39,088 bases of DNA from Candidatus Poribacteria bacterium (GTDB taxonomy: Bacteria; Poribacteria; WGA-4E; PCPOR2b), in NCBI GenBank assembly GCA_003635265.1, contig PYIZ01000020.1, forward strand, positions 1-39,088. Direction: 5' to 3'. Under the pieces are notes generated by a model that was not told the DNA's origin, did no database searches, and saw only the letters and a program-made list of their open reading frames with translations. Shown one piece after another: positions 14,262 to 22,859 of this stretch (position 1 is the stretch's first letter; every line of letters begins with the position of its first letter). A program made the translations under genes and the position numbers.

Positions 14262-15304
14262 TGCCTCTGATTCCCGCCGCTCGCCTCAGAACCATCAGCA
14301 TCAATATCTTTACCGCCATAGGTCTCAAACCGGACAAAGCCCAAACAATCACGAACCTGCTCATCGAGTCCAATCTCGCCGGACACGATTCACACGGCGT
14401 CTTGCGTCTACCGCAATATGTCCTGAGCATCCAGAGTAAGGCGATCGATCCAGATGTGGAAATTGAGATTGTCAGCGAAACCCCTTCCAGCGCGATAATT
14501 GATGGGCATAGCGGATTGGGGCAATTCATCGCCACACAAGCAATGGAAGTTGCCATTGCAAAAGCGAGAGAACATACCATCAGTACAGTAAATGTCTACA
14601 ACTGTAACCACATTGGGCGTCTTGCCGACTATGTGATGATGGCAGCCGAAGCGAAGATGATCGGCTTGTTGTTTCTTAATGGACATGGCGGGGACCACGG
14701 CGTTGCACCGTGGGGCGGTACAGATCGGCGACTCAGCACCAATCCCTTTGCGTGCGCTCTCCCGACAGGGAAGGACAACCCAATGGTCATCGATCTCACC
14801 ACGAGCATCGTTGCCGGCGGGAAAATTCGGGCGTATCGCAGTCGCAGCGAGCCGTTGCCGGAAGGCTGGATCCTCGACGCCGATGGTAATCCAAGCACCG
14901 ATCCCAACGCATACCTCGAACAGCCGCAAGGTCCCTTACTCCCATTCGGTGACATCGCAGGCCACAAAGGTTACGGACTAAGCATGTTGACGGATATTCT
15001 CGCCGGCGCGATGTGTGAAGCCGGTTGCAGTCGGTCATCAGCGCCCGGTGCCGGTAACGCCTTCCTTATCATCGTCATCGACATTGAGAAATTCACAGAG
15101 ATTGCGGATTTTGAAGCGCACGTTTCACAGATGATAGATTTCGTTAAAGCCTCTCCAACCGCCCCCGGTTTCGATGAAGTTTCGATCCCCGGTGAACGCT
15201 CTGCGCGCACCCGTCAGCAACGTTTGGCGGAGGGCATCCCACTCGATGATACAACATGGGAACGTCTCGTTGAAACCGCTCAAAGCGTTGGAGTTTCCGT
15301 TTAG
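14261..15304 (+). CDS. Malate/L-lactate dehydrogenase family oxidoreductase
   Basis: A 347-residue member of the Ldh2/MDH2 family of NAD(P)-dependent 2-hydroxyacid dehydrogenases, unrelated to classical LDH. Signatures are LAGHDSHGVLRLPQYV (substrate-binding His), NCNHIGRLADYV, GVAPWGGTDRRLSTNPFACALP, MVIDLTTSIVAGGKIR and GHKGYGLSMLTDILAGAM. Members reduce or oxidise malate, sulfolactate, ureidoglycolate or similar acids; the substrate is not readable here. The start overlaps the mqnC stop by one base. Confidence 0.88.
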   Translation: MPLIPAARLRTISINIFTAIGLKPDKAQTITNLLIESNLAGHDSHGVLRLPQYVLSIQSKAIDPDVEIEIVSETPSSAIIDGHSGLGQFIATQAMEVAIAKAREHTISTVNVYNCNHIGRLADYVMMAAEAKMIGLLFLNGHGGDHGVAPWGGTDRRLSTNPFACALPTGKDNPMVIDLTTSIVAGGKIRAYRSRSEPLPEGWILDADGNPSTDPNAYLEQPQGPLLPFGDIAGHKGYGLSMLTDILAGAMCEAGCSRSSAPGAGNAFLIIVIDIEKFTEIADFEAHVSQMIDFVKASPTAPGFDEVSIPGERSARTRQQRLAEGIPLDDTTWERLVETAQSVGVSV

Positions 15305-15309
15305 CGGGA

Positions 15310-16032
15310 TTAGGCGAATCGACGCATATCCTCATTGGCATAAGCCGCAACCGCTGCATTCGCTTCGCGCCTAGCTTTCAACTTTTCGACAACTTCCTCC
15401 AACCGTTCCGCCGGAATTGTGCATGTCATTTCATCCGGCGACATCCCTGTCCGCACCCGACTCAACATACAACCCGTACTAATAGCAAGTTTTCCCTGCT
15501 CTTTTGAGATCGGGATGATGTGGCATTGCGGTTTGCCAACGAAAACCGTATCGCTAAATCCGTCATGGATAACCATCGCTTGGAAGCCATTTACTTTCAA
15601 AAGTATCACATCAGGGTCAACGGGAGTATCCGCCAACGGTCCATAGGTAATATAGTTCGGACGGTCATTCACAAATGGTAGCTGCATCGCTTCTTCGGGA
15701 GACACCCATCCCACCTCCACAATGGCACCAACATCTCCGTTATTCATGACCTCTTCCAATGTTTTCAAGCCGTGTGTGACACTTCCAACGCTACAGTTGT
15801 AGTGGTCTTCCGGCACCGTCGTAAATGTCTGATCAATCGCATCCTTCCAAAAGACACAACCCGCCGGAACCCTGCCGCTGCGACCATCGGGCGTGGGGGC
15901 TGGTATCTCACCCTCATGTGCCGACACACCCTGAGGAGCTTCGTCAGAAAATGTGATGGCGATGGCGGGATTTTTCAAGCCGAGTTCTCTATCTAACTGT
16001 TCGGCTAAAAATTTCCAATCTTTTGTCGTCAT
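15310..16032 (-). CDS. DUF169 family protein
   Basis: A 240-residue protein, convergent with the dehydrogenase only five bases away. It shows the DUF169 pattern: an opening LAEQLDRELGLKNPAIAITF, a Cys-rich middle (AGCVFWKDA, then YNCSVGSVTHGL), LLKVNGFQAMVIHDG, and a late ISTGCMLSRVRTGMSPDEM. The conserved Cys residues suggest metal or cluster binding, but no biochemical role is established for the family. The start ATG 16032 follows AAAGGAT on the minus strand. Confidence 0.8.
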   Translation of the reverse strand: MTTKDWKFLAEQLDRELGLKNPAIAITFSDEAPQGVSAHEGEIPAPTPDGRSGRVPAGCVFWKDAIDQTFTTVPEDHYNCSVGSVTHGLKTLEEVMNNGDVGAIVEVGWVSPEEAMQLPFVNDRPNYITYGPLADTPVDPDVILLKVNGFQAMVIHDGFSDTVFVGKPQCHIIPISKEQGKLAISTGCMLSRVRTGMSPDEMTCTIPAERLEEVVEKLKARREANAAVAAYANEDMRRFA

Positions 16033-16105
16033 AAATGCTTATCCTTTCGTTTGATATACTATTTGAGGCAATTATCATTCGTTCTCAGCTTTGAAGTGCT
16101 ATACG

Positions 16106-16175
16106 GAACCTGTCCAACTCACTAGACCGTTTCTAGCGAATTGAGCCAAGAACGGTTGGACAACGGACTAGGTTC
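16106..16175. repeat. Nested inverted repeats between DUF169 and moxR genes
   Basis: GAACCT/AGGTTC forms the outer pair, GTCCAAC/GTTGGAC the middle and ACCGTT/AACGGT an inner pairing that overlaps the middle arm. The structure lies between divergent genes and could be an operator or a dispersed palindrome. The rest of 16033-16429 shows no gene and no convincing promoter (a TTGACA near 16207 has no -10 box at a proper distance). Confidence 0.4.
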
Positions 16176-16429
16176 GGCAATATAGTGGTTTCGTTTCATG
16201 TTGCCAATTGACAACCTTTCGACAACGATAGCGTCATAATATAAAAAAGTCTGTAGGCAGGTCTGAAATAACGGTGCGCTACCCTCTCACAAAGGATAAA
16301 CAATTATACCACACAATAGGGTGCAAATATAAGCAGTTTCCTCCCCGCGGCTACCAATATGCCGAGTATTTACGGGGGCTCCACTGCGAAGATTTGATGA
16401 ACGACATCACACCAAGAAAAGGAAATCCC

Positions 16430-17449
16430 ATGACAACGATACAAAACAGCGACCAAATGCACGCCAACGATGTTGCAGCGATCGATGAACTCCGCAGCGT
16501 TTACAACCAGTTGAAAGGTGAACTTGCCAAGATTATCATTGGTCAGGAACAGGTGATTGAACACTTGGCAATCTGTCTGTTTGCTCGAGGCCATGCCCTG
16601 CTGATGGGTGTGCCCGGACTCGCCAAGACCCTATTAATCAGCCGGTTTGCTGAAACGATGGAGCTACAGTTCAGCCGAATCCAGTTCACACCCGATCTCA
16701 TGCCGATGGACATTACCGGGACCGACATCCTCCAAGAAACGCCGGGCGGCAAGCGAGAGTTTGAGTTTGTGAAAGGACCACTGTTTGCCAACATTATCCT
16801 AGCAGACGAGATTAACCGAGCACCTTCAAAAACGCAGGCAGCTATGCTTGAAGCGATGCAGGAATACAAAGTCACAGTCATCGGCAGAACCTACCAACTG
16901 ACACTACCATTCTTTGTGTTAGCAACGCAAAATCCAATCGAGCAGGAAGGAACATACCCGCTACCGGAGGCACAGTTGGACCGGTTTATGTTCAGAATCG
17001 AGGTCGACTATCCAGAACGGTTAGAGGAGATCGAGATTGCTCGGACAACCACCGGTGTCTCGCTGCCATCGCTTGAACATGTTTTGACTGGCGATCGGGT
17101 GATTGCGTTTCAAGATTTGGTCCGTCGTGTTCCTGTGGCAGATCATATTTACGAATTCGCTGTCGATCTGGCGCGAGCCACCCGTCCAAAAGGCGACGCC
17201 GCACCTGATTGGCTGAAGCCACTGGTTGCGTGGGGCGCGGGACCACGGGCAGTGCAGTATCTAATTCTCGGAGGCAAGGCGCGTGCGGCTCTTAGCGGTA
17301 GCTATATGGTTCGCCTAGAAGACGTGGTCGCTGTGGCAGAGCCGGTGCTGATGCACCGTGTCATTACATCGTTCACCGCCGAATCTGAGAACGTTACGAG
17401 CCGGGATATTGTCAGCCGGCTCGTCGAAGAGTTGTCCGAAGGGGGTTAG
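16430..17449 (+). CDS. MoxR-family AAA+ ATPase
   Basis: A 339-residue protein from ATG 16430 (site AAAAGGAAA); an upstream in-frame start would add about 50 unrelated residues and is rejected. MoxR ATPases are chaperones that help assemble VWA-domain proteins or insert metals into them. The Walker A variant typical of the family is GVPGLAKT, Walker B is ILADEINRAPSKTQAAMLEAM, and sensor 1 is ATQNPIEQEGTYPLPEAQLDRF. The C-terminal lid ends with VSRLVEELSEGG. It is the first gene of a long co-directional cluster and sits 3 bases before the DUF58 gene. Confidence 0.93.
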   Translation: MTTIQNSDQMHANDVAAIDELRSVYNQLKGELAKIIIGQEQVIEHLAICLFARGHALLMGVPGLAKTLLISRFAETMELQFSRIQFTPDLMPMDITGTDILQETPGGKREFEFVKGPLFANIILADEINRAPSKTQAAMLEAMQEYKVTVIGRTYQLTLPFFVLATQNPIEQEGTYPLPEAQLDRFMFRIEVDYPERLEEIEIARTTTGVSLPSLEHVLTGDRVIAFQDLVRRVPVADHIYEFAVDLARATRPKGDAAPDWLKPLVAWGAGPRAVQYLILGGKARAALSGSYMVRLEDVVAVAEPVLMHRVITSFTAESENVTSRDIVSRLVEELSEGG

Positions 17450-17452
17450 CCG

Positions 17453-18373
17453 GTGCAATTCAATCGCGATTATCTCGATCAGCAGGTCCTCGACCGTCTA
17501 TCAACCCTTAAACTGCACGCCCGGTTGCCGATGCTCGGAAGCGTATCGGGAGCGCATCGGAGTCCGATACGGGGTTCCAGTCTAGAGTTTGCGGAGTACC
17601 GGAAGTATGTGCCCGGCGACGACACGAGACGGCTCGATTGGCGGGCTTATGCCCGGAACGATCGTTACTACATCAAAGAGTTCGAGGCGGATACCAACCT
17701 CCGTATGTGCCTAGTTCTCGACACCAGTGGTTCAATGGATTTCGCGAACAACGGGATCAGTAAACTCAACTATGCCCGTCGTCTCGCTGGCAGCCTTGCC
17801 TATATCGCCGCTCGACAAGGCGACGCTGTGGGGCTTTACTGTGCTGGTTCCGATACATCGCCGGACAACGGATTTCACAAGGAAGTGCCGCCAAAGCGCG
17901 GTGCGGTTCATCTTGGCACTGTATTGGATGAATTGGGGGCGGTAGGAGCGTCGGGTGAGACAGGGTTAGCAGACAGTCTTCATGAGATGGCTGAACGCGT
18001 GCCACAGAGAGCACTGATTATTGTGTTTTCCGATCTGTTTATTGATCCCGAAGTGCTGCGGAGCTGTTTCCAACACCTGCGATTCTGTAAACATGATGTT
18101 GCGGTATTTCATCTGCTAGAACGGAGCGAACTGGAATTCCAGTTTGACCGTCCGATGCGGTTTGTCGATATGGAAGGCGGCGAACCTGTGTTGGCAGATT
18201 CAACGATCATCGCTACGCAGTACCAGCGCGCCCTTGAAATGTACCTCGAAAGCATAAACGAGGTAATTCGTGATACCGAGATTGACTATCACCGTATTCG
18301 CATAGACGAGGACTACGGCGACGTATTGGCGCGGTTTCTGCTAGGACGGACGCCTAAGCAGAGGAAGCCATGA
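17453..18373 (+). CDS. DUF58 protein (VWA-like)
   Basis: A 306-residue protein with a GTG start at 17453, 3 bases after the moxR stop. The DUF58 core is LEFAEYRKYVPGDDTRRLDWRAYARNDRYYIKEFEADTN, followed by a VWA-type metal site LVLDTSGSM. A later metal-site strand is LIIVFSDLFIDPEVL. DUF58 proteins are the usual partner of MoxR ATPases and act in the cytoplasm or at the membrane face. The gap of about 180 bases to the next gene is unusual for this tight cluster and contains a short dispersed repeat. Confidence 0.9.
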   Translation: MQFNRDYLDQQVLDRLSTLKLHARLPMLGSVSGAHRSPIRGSSLEFAEYRKYVPGDDTRRLDWRAYARNDRYYIKEFEADTNLRMCLVLDTSGSMDFANNGISKLNYARRLAGSLAYIAARQGDAVGLYCAGSDTSPDNGFHKEVPPKRGAVHLGTVLDELGAVGASGETGLADSLHEMAERVPQRALIIVFSDLFIDPEVLRSCFQHLRFCKHDVAVFHLLERSELEFQFDRPMRFVDMEGGEPVLADSTIIATQYQRALEMYLESINEVIRDTEIDYHRIRIDEDYGDVLARFLLGRTPKQRKP

Positions 18374-18381
18374 GGACATGA

Positions 18382-18402
18382 TGCGTGAAACGTAATGCGT
18401 AA
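18382..18402 (+). repeat. Short dispersed repeat, copy 1
   Basis: GTGAAACGTAATGCGTAAAA matches 18 of 20 bases of the inverted copy at about 36139-36160 (ATGAAACGTGATGCGTAAAA). Both are intergenic. The function is unknown. Confidence 0.45.
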
Positions 18403-18554
18403 AAAAAACATTGGTCTATTCAATGAACTAATGAACGAGTGAACTAAATCGGTTTCTGTTGCACGATTTATTGATATGAGCGTTTTTGTTTTTTATCAGC
18501 GAAAATCTGTGGAATCTGCGTCCCATTTAATCGACGTAAGTGAGGGCTTGACCT

Positions 18555-20606
18555 GTGAATTTCCTACAACCCTTGGCGTTGTTTGCACTGCCCTTGATAG
18601 CTTTGCCAATCCTGATTCACCTCATCAATCAGCAACGGCACCACACTCTCCCTTGGGGAGCGATGATGTTTCTGATGAGCGCAAAACGCATGAGCAAGGG
18701 CATGGCACGACTTCGCCATTTACTGATTATGCTGATGCGCATGTTAGCTGTTGGGGCTTTGGTTTTTGTCGTCAGCCGTCCATTGGCTGGTGGCTGGTTG
18801 GGCGGCGTGGGATTGGGGAAACCTGATGCCACCTTGATTCTCCTTGATCGTTCGGCAAGCATGGAGATGACTGATCTACAAACTGGCGATTCAAAACGGT
18901 CTACCGCCCTCAAGCGGGTGGCTCAACTGTTGGAGCAAAGTAGCTACGGCACACGCCTAATTCTGATTGATAGCACCAATGAGCAAGTGTATGAGGTTGA
19001 TTCGCCAAAGGCACTGTTGAACCTACCGATGACCGAAGCGACTGCTACCAGTACAGACATTCCGGGCATGTTTGAGTCAGCCCTAGCGTACCTCAAGGCA
19101 AATAATTCAGGACGCGCTGACATCTGGATCTGCTCGGATTTGAATGAACACGACTGGCAGCCTGATAGCGGGCGTTGGGTCGCCATACGAGAAGAATTTT
19201 CTCGGTTAGAGGGGACGCATCATTTTTTGTTGTCCTACGCGGATCGTTCATCAAGCAACTTGTCAGTGCGGGTGGAAAACGTGCGGCGGCGGAAAAGCGG
19301 CAACAGTGCGGAACTCGTTCTCGATGTTGCAGTACAAGCTGAAGGCGGTAGGGGTGTAGAGCAACGAGTACCAATTGAGTTTGAGGTCAACAATATTCGA
19401 TCCGTGGTCGAGTTAGAAATGGATACTTGGGGTGCCTCGTTGCAGGGACACCGCATTCCTATTGATGTGAGACTTTCTTCCGGTTGGGGGGCGGTTCAAT
19501 TGCCCGGCGACGTGAACCCATTGGACAATCGTTTTTTCTTTGTATTTTCAGAACCGCCCACGCGACGGGCAATTATCGTCAGCGATGACGCGAGGACAGG
19601 CGAAACCTTTCGTCGGGCATTGGCGATTCCAACGGAAACAGGGCTGCAGCACCTTATCGACGCAATTCCCGTTGCCCGTACAGGTGAGATCGACTGGGAA
19701 AGTACGGGATTGCTAATCTGGCAAGCACATTTACCTCAAGGCGATGTCGCAGAACAGATCGAGAATTTCGTCAACACAGGCCGAGTGGTTTTGTTCTTTC
19801 CACCGGTACAAAGTAGCGGCAGTTCCCGACTTGTCGAGGATTCCGATTCATCGGAACATTTATTTGGTTCACGCTGGACTCGCTGGCAGACTCCCGAACA
19901 GGAGCAAGCCGAGATCGTATGGTGGCGCAGTGATGCCGATCTGTTTGCCAATGTGAACAGTGGGGACGCCCTGCCTCTGAACGAACTACGAACTTATAGA
20001 TATTGCAATCTTGAAACATCCGGCACAACCCTCGCACGGTATGGAGACGACAACCCTATGCTGACTCGTCTGCCTACAGATCGGGGTGGGCTGTATTTCT
20101 GCAGCACCCTGCCCACAGCCCAATTTTCTTCTCTTGAACGTGATGGCGTCGTGTTTTATGTGATGCTGCAGCGGGCATTGGCAGAAGGTTCTCGCTCGTT
20201 GGCAGTAGCTTCCCAACGCGATGCAGGTCCTGGTGCACTCACCGACCGCAACCAATGGGAGACGGTGGTACTAGAAACGGATGCCCAAACCCTTTCACAA
20301 CGTGGATTACATGCGGGTGTATACCGAGACGGGGAGTATTGGGCAGCTGTGAACCGCAGCCGGGCTGAAGATAGTACCAAGGTAACACCCGTTGCGACGG
20401 TGGATGAGCTGTTCGACGGATTGTCGTACCGGCGAATCGATGTTGCTGTCGGGGACACTTCTGCCTTGGCGAGTGAAATCTGGCGCGCTTTTCTCGTTGC
20501 GGTGGGACTGGCACTTATTGTAGAGGCGGTGCTAAGTTTGCCTAGTAAAAGAACTGAACAGAGATCTTTAGGCGACCTCACGGTCATCGGTGGAAACGGA
20601 AACTAA
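18555..20606 (+). CDS. BatA-like membrane protein with VWA domain
   Basis: A 683-residue protein with a GTG start at 18555 (GAGGG upstream). The N-terminus is the two-helix anchor found in Bat aerotolerance proteins (MNFLQPLALFALPLIALPIL, then LRHLLIMLMRMLAVGALVFV). A VWA domain follows with the metal site DATLILLDRSASMEM (D-x-S-x-S). A large periplasmic beta-rich part ends in a C-terminal helix (IWRAFLVAVGLALIVEAVLSL). Its place after MoxR and DUF58 matches Bat operons. The role in aerotolerance or envelope quality control is inferred from the family. Confidence 0.88.
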   Translation: MNFLQPLALFALPLIALPILIHLINQQRHHTLPWGAMMFLMSAKRMSKGMARLRHLLIMLMRMLAVGALVFVVSRPLAGGWLGGVGLGKPDATLILLDRSASMEMTDLQTGDSKRSTALKRVAQLLEQSSYGTRLILIDSTNEQVYEVDSPKALLNLPMTEATATSTDIPGMFESALAYLKANNSGRADIWICSDLNEHDWQPDSGRWVAIREEFSRLEGTHHFLLSYADRSSSNLSVRVENVRRRKSGNSAELVLDVAVQAEGGRGVEQRVPIEFEVNNIRSVVELEMDTWGASLQGHRIPIDVRLSSGWGAVQLPGDVNPLDNRFFFVFSEPPTRRAIIVSDDARTGETFRRALAIPTETGLQHLIDAIPVARTGEIDWESTGLLIWQAHLPQGDVAEQIENFVNTGRVVLFFPPVQSSGSSRLVEDSDSSEHLFGSRWTRWQTPEQEQAEIVWWRSDADLFANVNSGDALPLNELRTYRYCNLETSGTTLARYGDDNPMLTRLPTDRGGLYFCSTLPTAQFSSLERDGVVFYVMLQRALAEGSRSLAVASQRDAGPGALTDRNQWETVVLETDAQTLSQRGLHAGVYRDGEYWAAVNRSRAEDSTKVTPVATVDELFDGLSYRRIDVAVGDTSALASEIWRAFLVAVGLALIVEAVLSLPSKRTEQRSLGDLTVIGGNGN

Positions 20607-20619
20607 ACAGGGGCGTATT

Positions 20620-22821
20620 ATGCAAGACCGAGGAAGTATCGCGTTTTTCTCAAGCGGACCCCTCACGGCTCTAGGATTCGTTTTGGTAGTTGTGGCTGGC
20701 GTATTGTGCTGGTTAGCATGGCATCGTAGCGGCTATCGCAAGTGGATTGGGGTGCTTGAACTACTCCGCTTTGTGCTGATCTGTTTGGTAGTTGTGACGC
20801 TGAGTCAACCCGAATGGTTGCAGACACGAATCCCAGACCAGCGATCTACCCTCGCAGTGCTCTGGGACCAATCCAACAGCATGGAAACACGGGATGTGAT
20901 CGATGAAGCAAATATCTCCGCCAAGCCCAAGAGCCGCGCTGAAACGATCGAACCACTGATGTCGGAAGCGGTATGGAATCCGTCTAATAGCGATCTCAAT
21001 GTTGTATTCGAGCCGTTCTCTTCACTATTGGACCCGGCAGAAGAAGCCACGGATCTCAACGCTGGGCTATCGCACGTTTTGGACGCCCACTCGGATCTAC
21101 GCGGTGTGGTAGTCCTGTCCGATGGCGATTGGAATGTTGGCAAATCCCCTGTTGAAGCGGCGACCCGTTTTCGGATGAAAGGTATACCCGTTTTCACAGT
21201 GGGAGTAGGGAGCAAAGTGCCCCTGCCCGACCTTGAATTAGCCAGCATAGATGCACCAACGTTTGGCGTGATACGGAAACCGCTTCGCATTCCGTATGCC
21301 GTCCGCAGCACCTTGGGTCAGGACAGAGATGTAACTGTAACGCTAAAGGTCAATGGAAAACCAACAGTCACGGAGATGGTCCGCGTACCTGCCATGGGGC
21401 AAGCACAACAGAACATGGTCTGGACCTCGCAAACAACAGGCGACTACACCTTAACCCTGAGTATCCCACAAGATACGCAGGAGATAATGACCGAAAACAA
21501 TGAAATATCCGCGCCTATCTCAGTACGCGAGGAACAACTGAAGATACTCGTTATTGAGTCCTATCCCCGTTGGGAGTATCGATACCTACGCAATGCCCTA
21601 GAACGCGATCCGGGGGTCGAGGTCACCTGCTTGCTTTTTCATCCGGGGCTACCTAAACTTGGCGGCGGTCGCGGTTATATCAAGCGTTTTCCGTCCGCCA
21701 ATGAATTGAGCCGCTACGATGTGGTGTTTCTTGGTGATGTCGGAGTGGGTCCTAAACAGTTAACGGTCGAACAAGCGCAGCAACTGCGGCAGTTGGTCAA
21801 CGCCCAAGCTGCGGGGTTGGTCTTTATACCGGGGCGTTCTGGGTTCCAAAATTCGTTGATTTCCAGTCCACTTGCAGACCTTTATCCGGTGGTTTTGGAC
21901 GCGACAGCCCCCTATGGTATCGGTTCCGGTGCCCCCGGGCACTTCGCACTGACCCAATTGGGACAGCAAAGCCTATTGACCCGTCTCGCAGGATCTGGGC
22001 AAAACAATCTCGGCGTGTGGCGTACACTGCCGGGCTTCTACTGGTACGCAGGCACCAAGCGAGCCAAAGCAGGGGCAGAGGTTTTAGCAGTCCATGACCG
22101 AATAGCAACAACTTCAGGGCGCGTACCGCTGATTGTGACCAAAACCTATGGCACCGGTAAAGTCCTTTTCATGGGGACAGATGGCGCTTGGCGGTGGCGG
22201 GAAGGCGTTGAAGATAAGTATCACTACCGATTCTGGGGGCAGGTCGCCCGGTGGATGGCATACCGACGCCAGATGGCAAAGGGCGAAACGATGCGACTGT
22301 TTTACTCGCCAGATCGACCGCGCGTCGATGATGTGGTAACCTTAAATGCCAATGTGATGGACAGCTTGGGCGGGCCTCTGGTTGAAGATTCGGTTATTGT
22401 GCAAGCAATCTTCCCATCGGGGGTGACACAAGCCATCCGGCTCCAACCGAGCAAAGAGGAGGCTTGGGGACTATTCACGGGGTCGTTCACTCCAAAGGAA
22501 TCAGGCAACTACCGCCTAGTTGCGACTAGTGTGGAAACTGGGGCTTCGATTCAAACAGATCTTTCAGTCCAAGGCTTGAATCGGGAGCGTCAGGGACGCT
22601 TGGCGCGTTTCGATGTGTTAGACGAAATCGCCAAAATTACCGAAGGCAGATTGGTTCCCGTTTCTGATGTGCAAAGTCTACTGGACTCTCTGGCAACTTT
22701 ACCGGAGCCGGAGCCGATCGTGCATCGCATAAGAATCTGGTCTCACCCACTTTGGGCGGCGTTTCTGATTCTGCTCCTTGGGTTATTCTGGATCGGGCGC
22801 AAAATGGCTGGGACGGTATAA
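20620..22821 (+). CDS. Membrane protein with VWA-like and GATase-like domains
   Basis: A 733-residue protein. ATG 20620 is preferred over an earlier GTG at 20590, which overlaps the previous gene; a purine-rich AGGGG precedes the ATG. Two N-terminal helices (LTALGFVLVVVAGVLCWLAW and LLRFVLICLVVVTLSQ) anchor it. A VWA-like domain has LAVLWDQSNSM and VVVLSDGDWNVG. A later part (residues about 310-540) with LKILVIESYPRWEYRYLRNAL and VVFLGDVGVGPKQLT resembles the class I glutamine-amidotransferase-like fold seen in such proteins, without a clear catalytic Cys. A final helix (HPLWAAFLILLLGLFWIGRK) closes it. It is the usual second VWA protein of these clusters. Confidence 0.82.
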   Translation: MQDRGSIAFFSSGPLTALGFVLVVVAGVLCWLAWHRSGYRKWIGVLELLRFVLICLVVVTLSQPEWLQTRIPDQRSTLAVLWDQSNSMETRDVIDEANISAKPKSRAETIEPLMSEAVWNPSNSDLNVVFEPFSSLLDPAEEATDLNAGLSHVLDAHSDLRGVVVLSDGDWNVGKSPVEAATRFRMKGIPVFTVGVGSKVPLPDLELASIDAPTFGVIRKPLRIPYAVRSTLGQDRDVTVTLKVNGKPTVTEMVRVPAMGQAQQNMVWTSQTTGDYTLTLSIPQDTQEIMTENNEISAPISVREEQLKILVIESYPRWEYRYLRNALERDPGVEVTCLLFHPGLPKLGGGRGYIKRFPSANELSRYDVVFLGDVGVGPKQLTVEQAQQLRQLVNAQAAGLVFIPGRSGFQNSLISSPLADLYPVVLDATAPYGIGSGAPGHFALTQLGQQSLLTRLAGSGQNNLGVWRTLPGFYWYAGTKRAKAGAEVLAVHDRIATTSGRVPLIVTKTYGTGKVLFMGTDGAWRWREGVEDKYHYRFWGQVARWMAYRRQMAKGETMRLFYSPDRPRVDDVVTLNANVMDSLGGPLVEDSVIVQAIFPSGVTQAIRLQPSKEEAWGLFTGSFTPKESGNYRLVATSVETGASIQTDLSVQGLNRERQGRLARFDVLDEIAKITEGRLVPVSDVQSLLDSLATLPEPEPIVHRIRIWSHPLWAAFLILLLGLFWIGRKMAGTV

Positions 22822-22859
22822 TTCAAGGGAACAAACTACTGAAAACTTGGAGATTTGTG

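Noticed and set aside
18476..18826. 116-codon frame before the BatA-like gene
   Set aside because: Most of it overlaps the BatA-like coding region in another frame and it shows no protein-like pattern.
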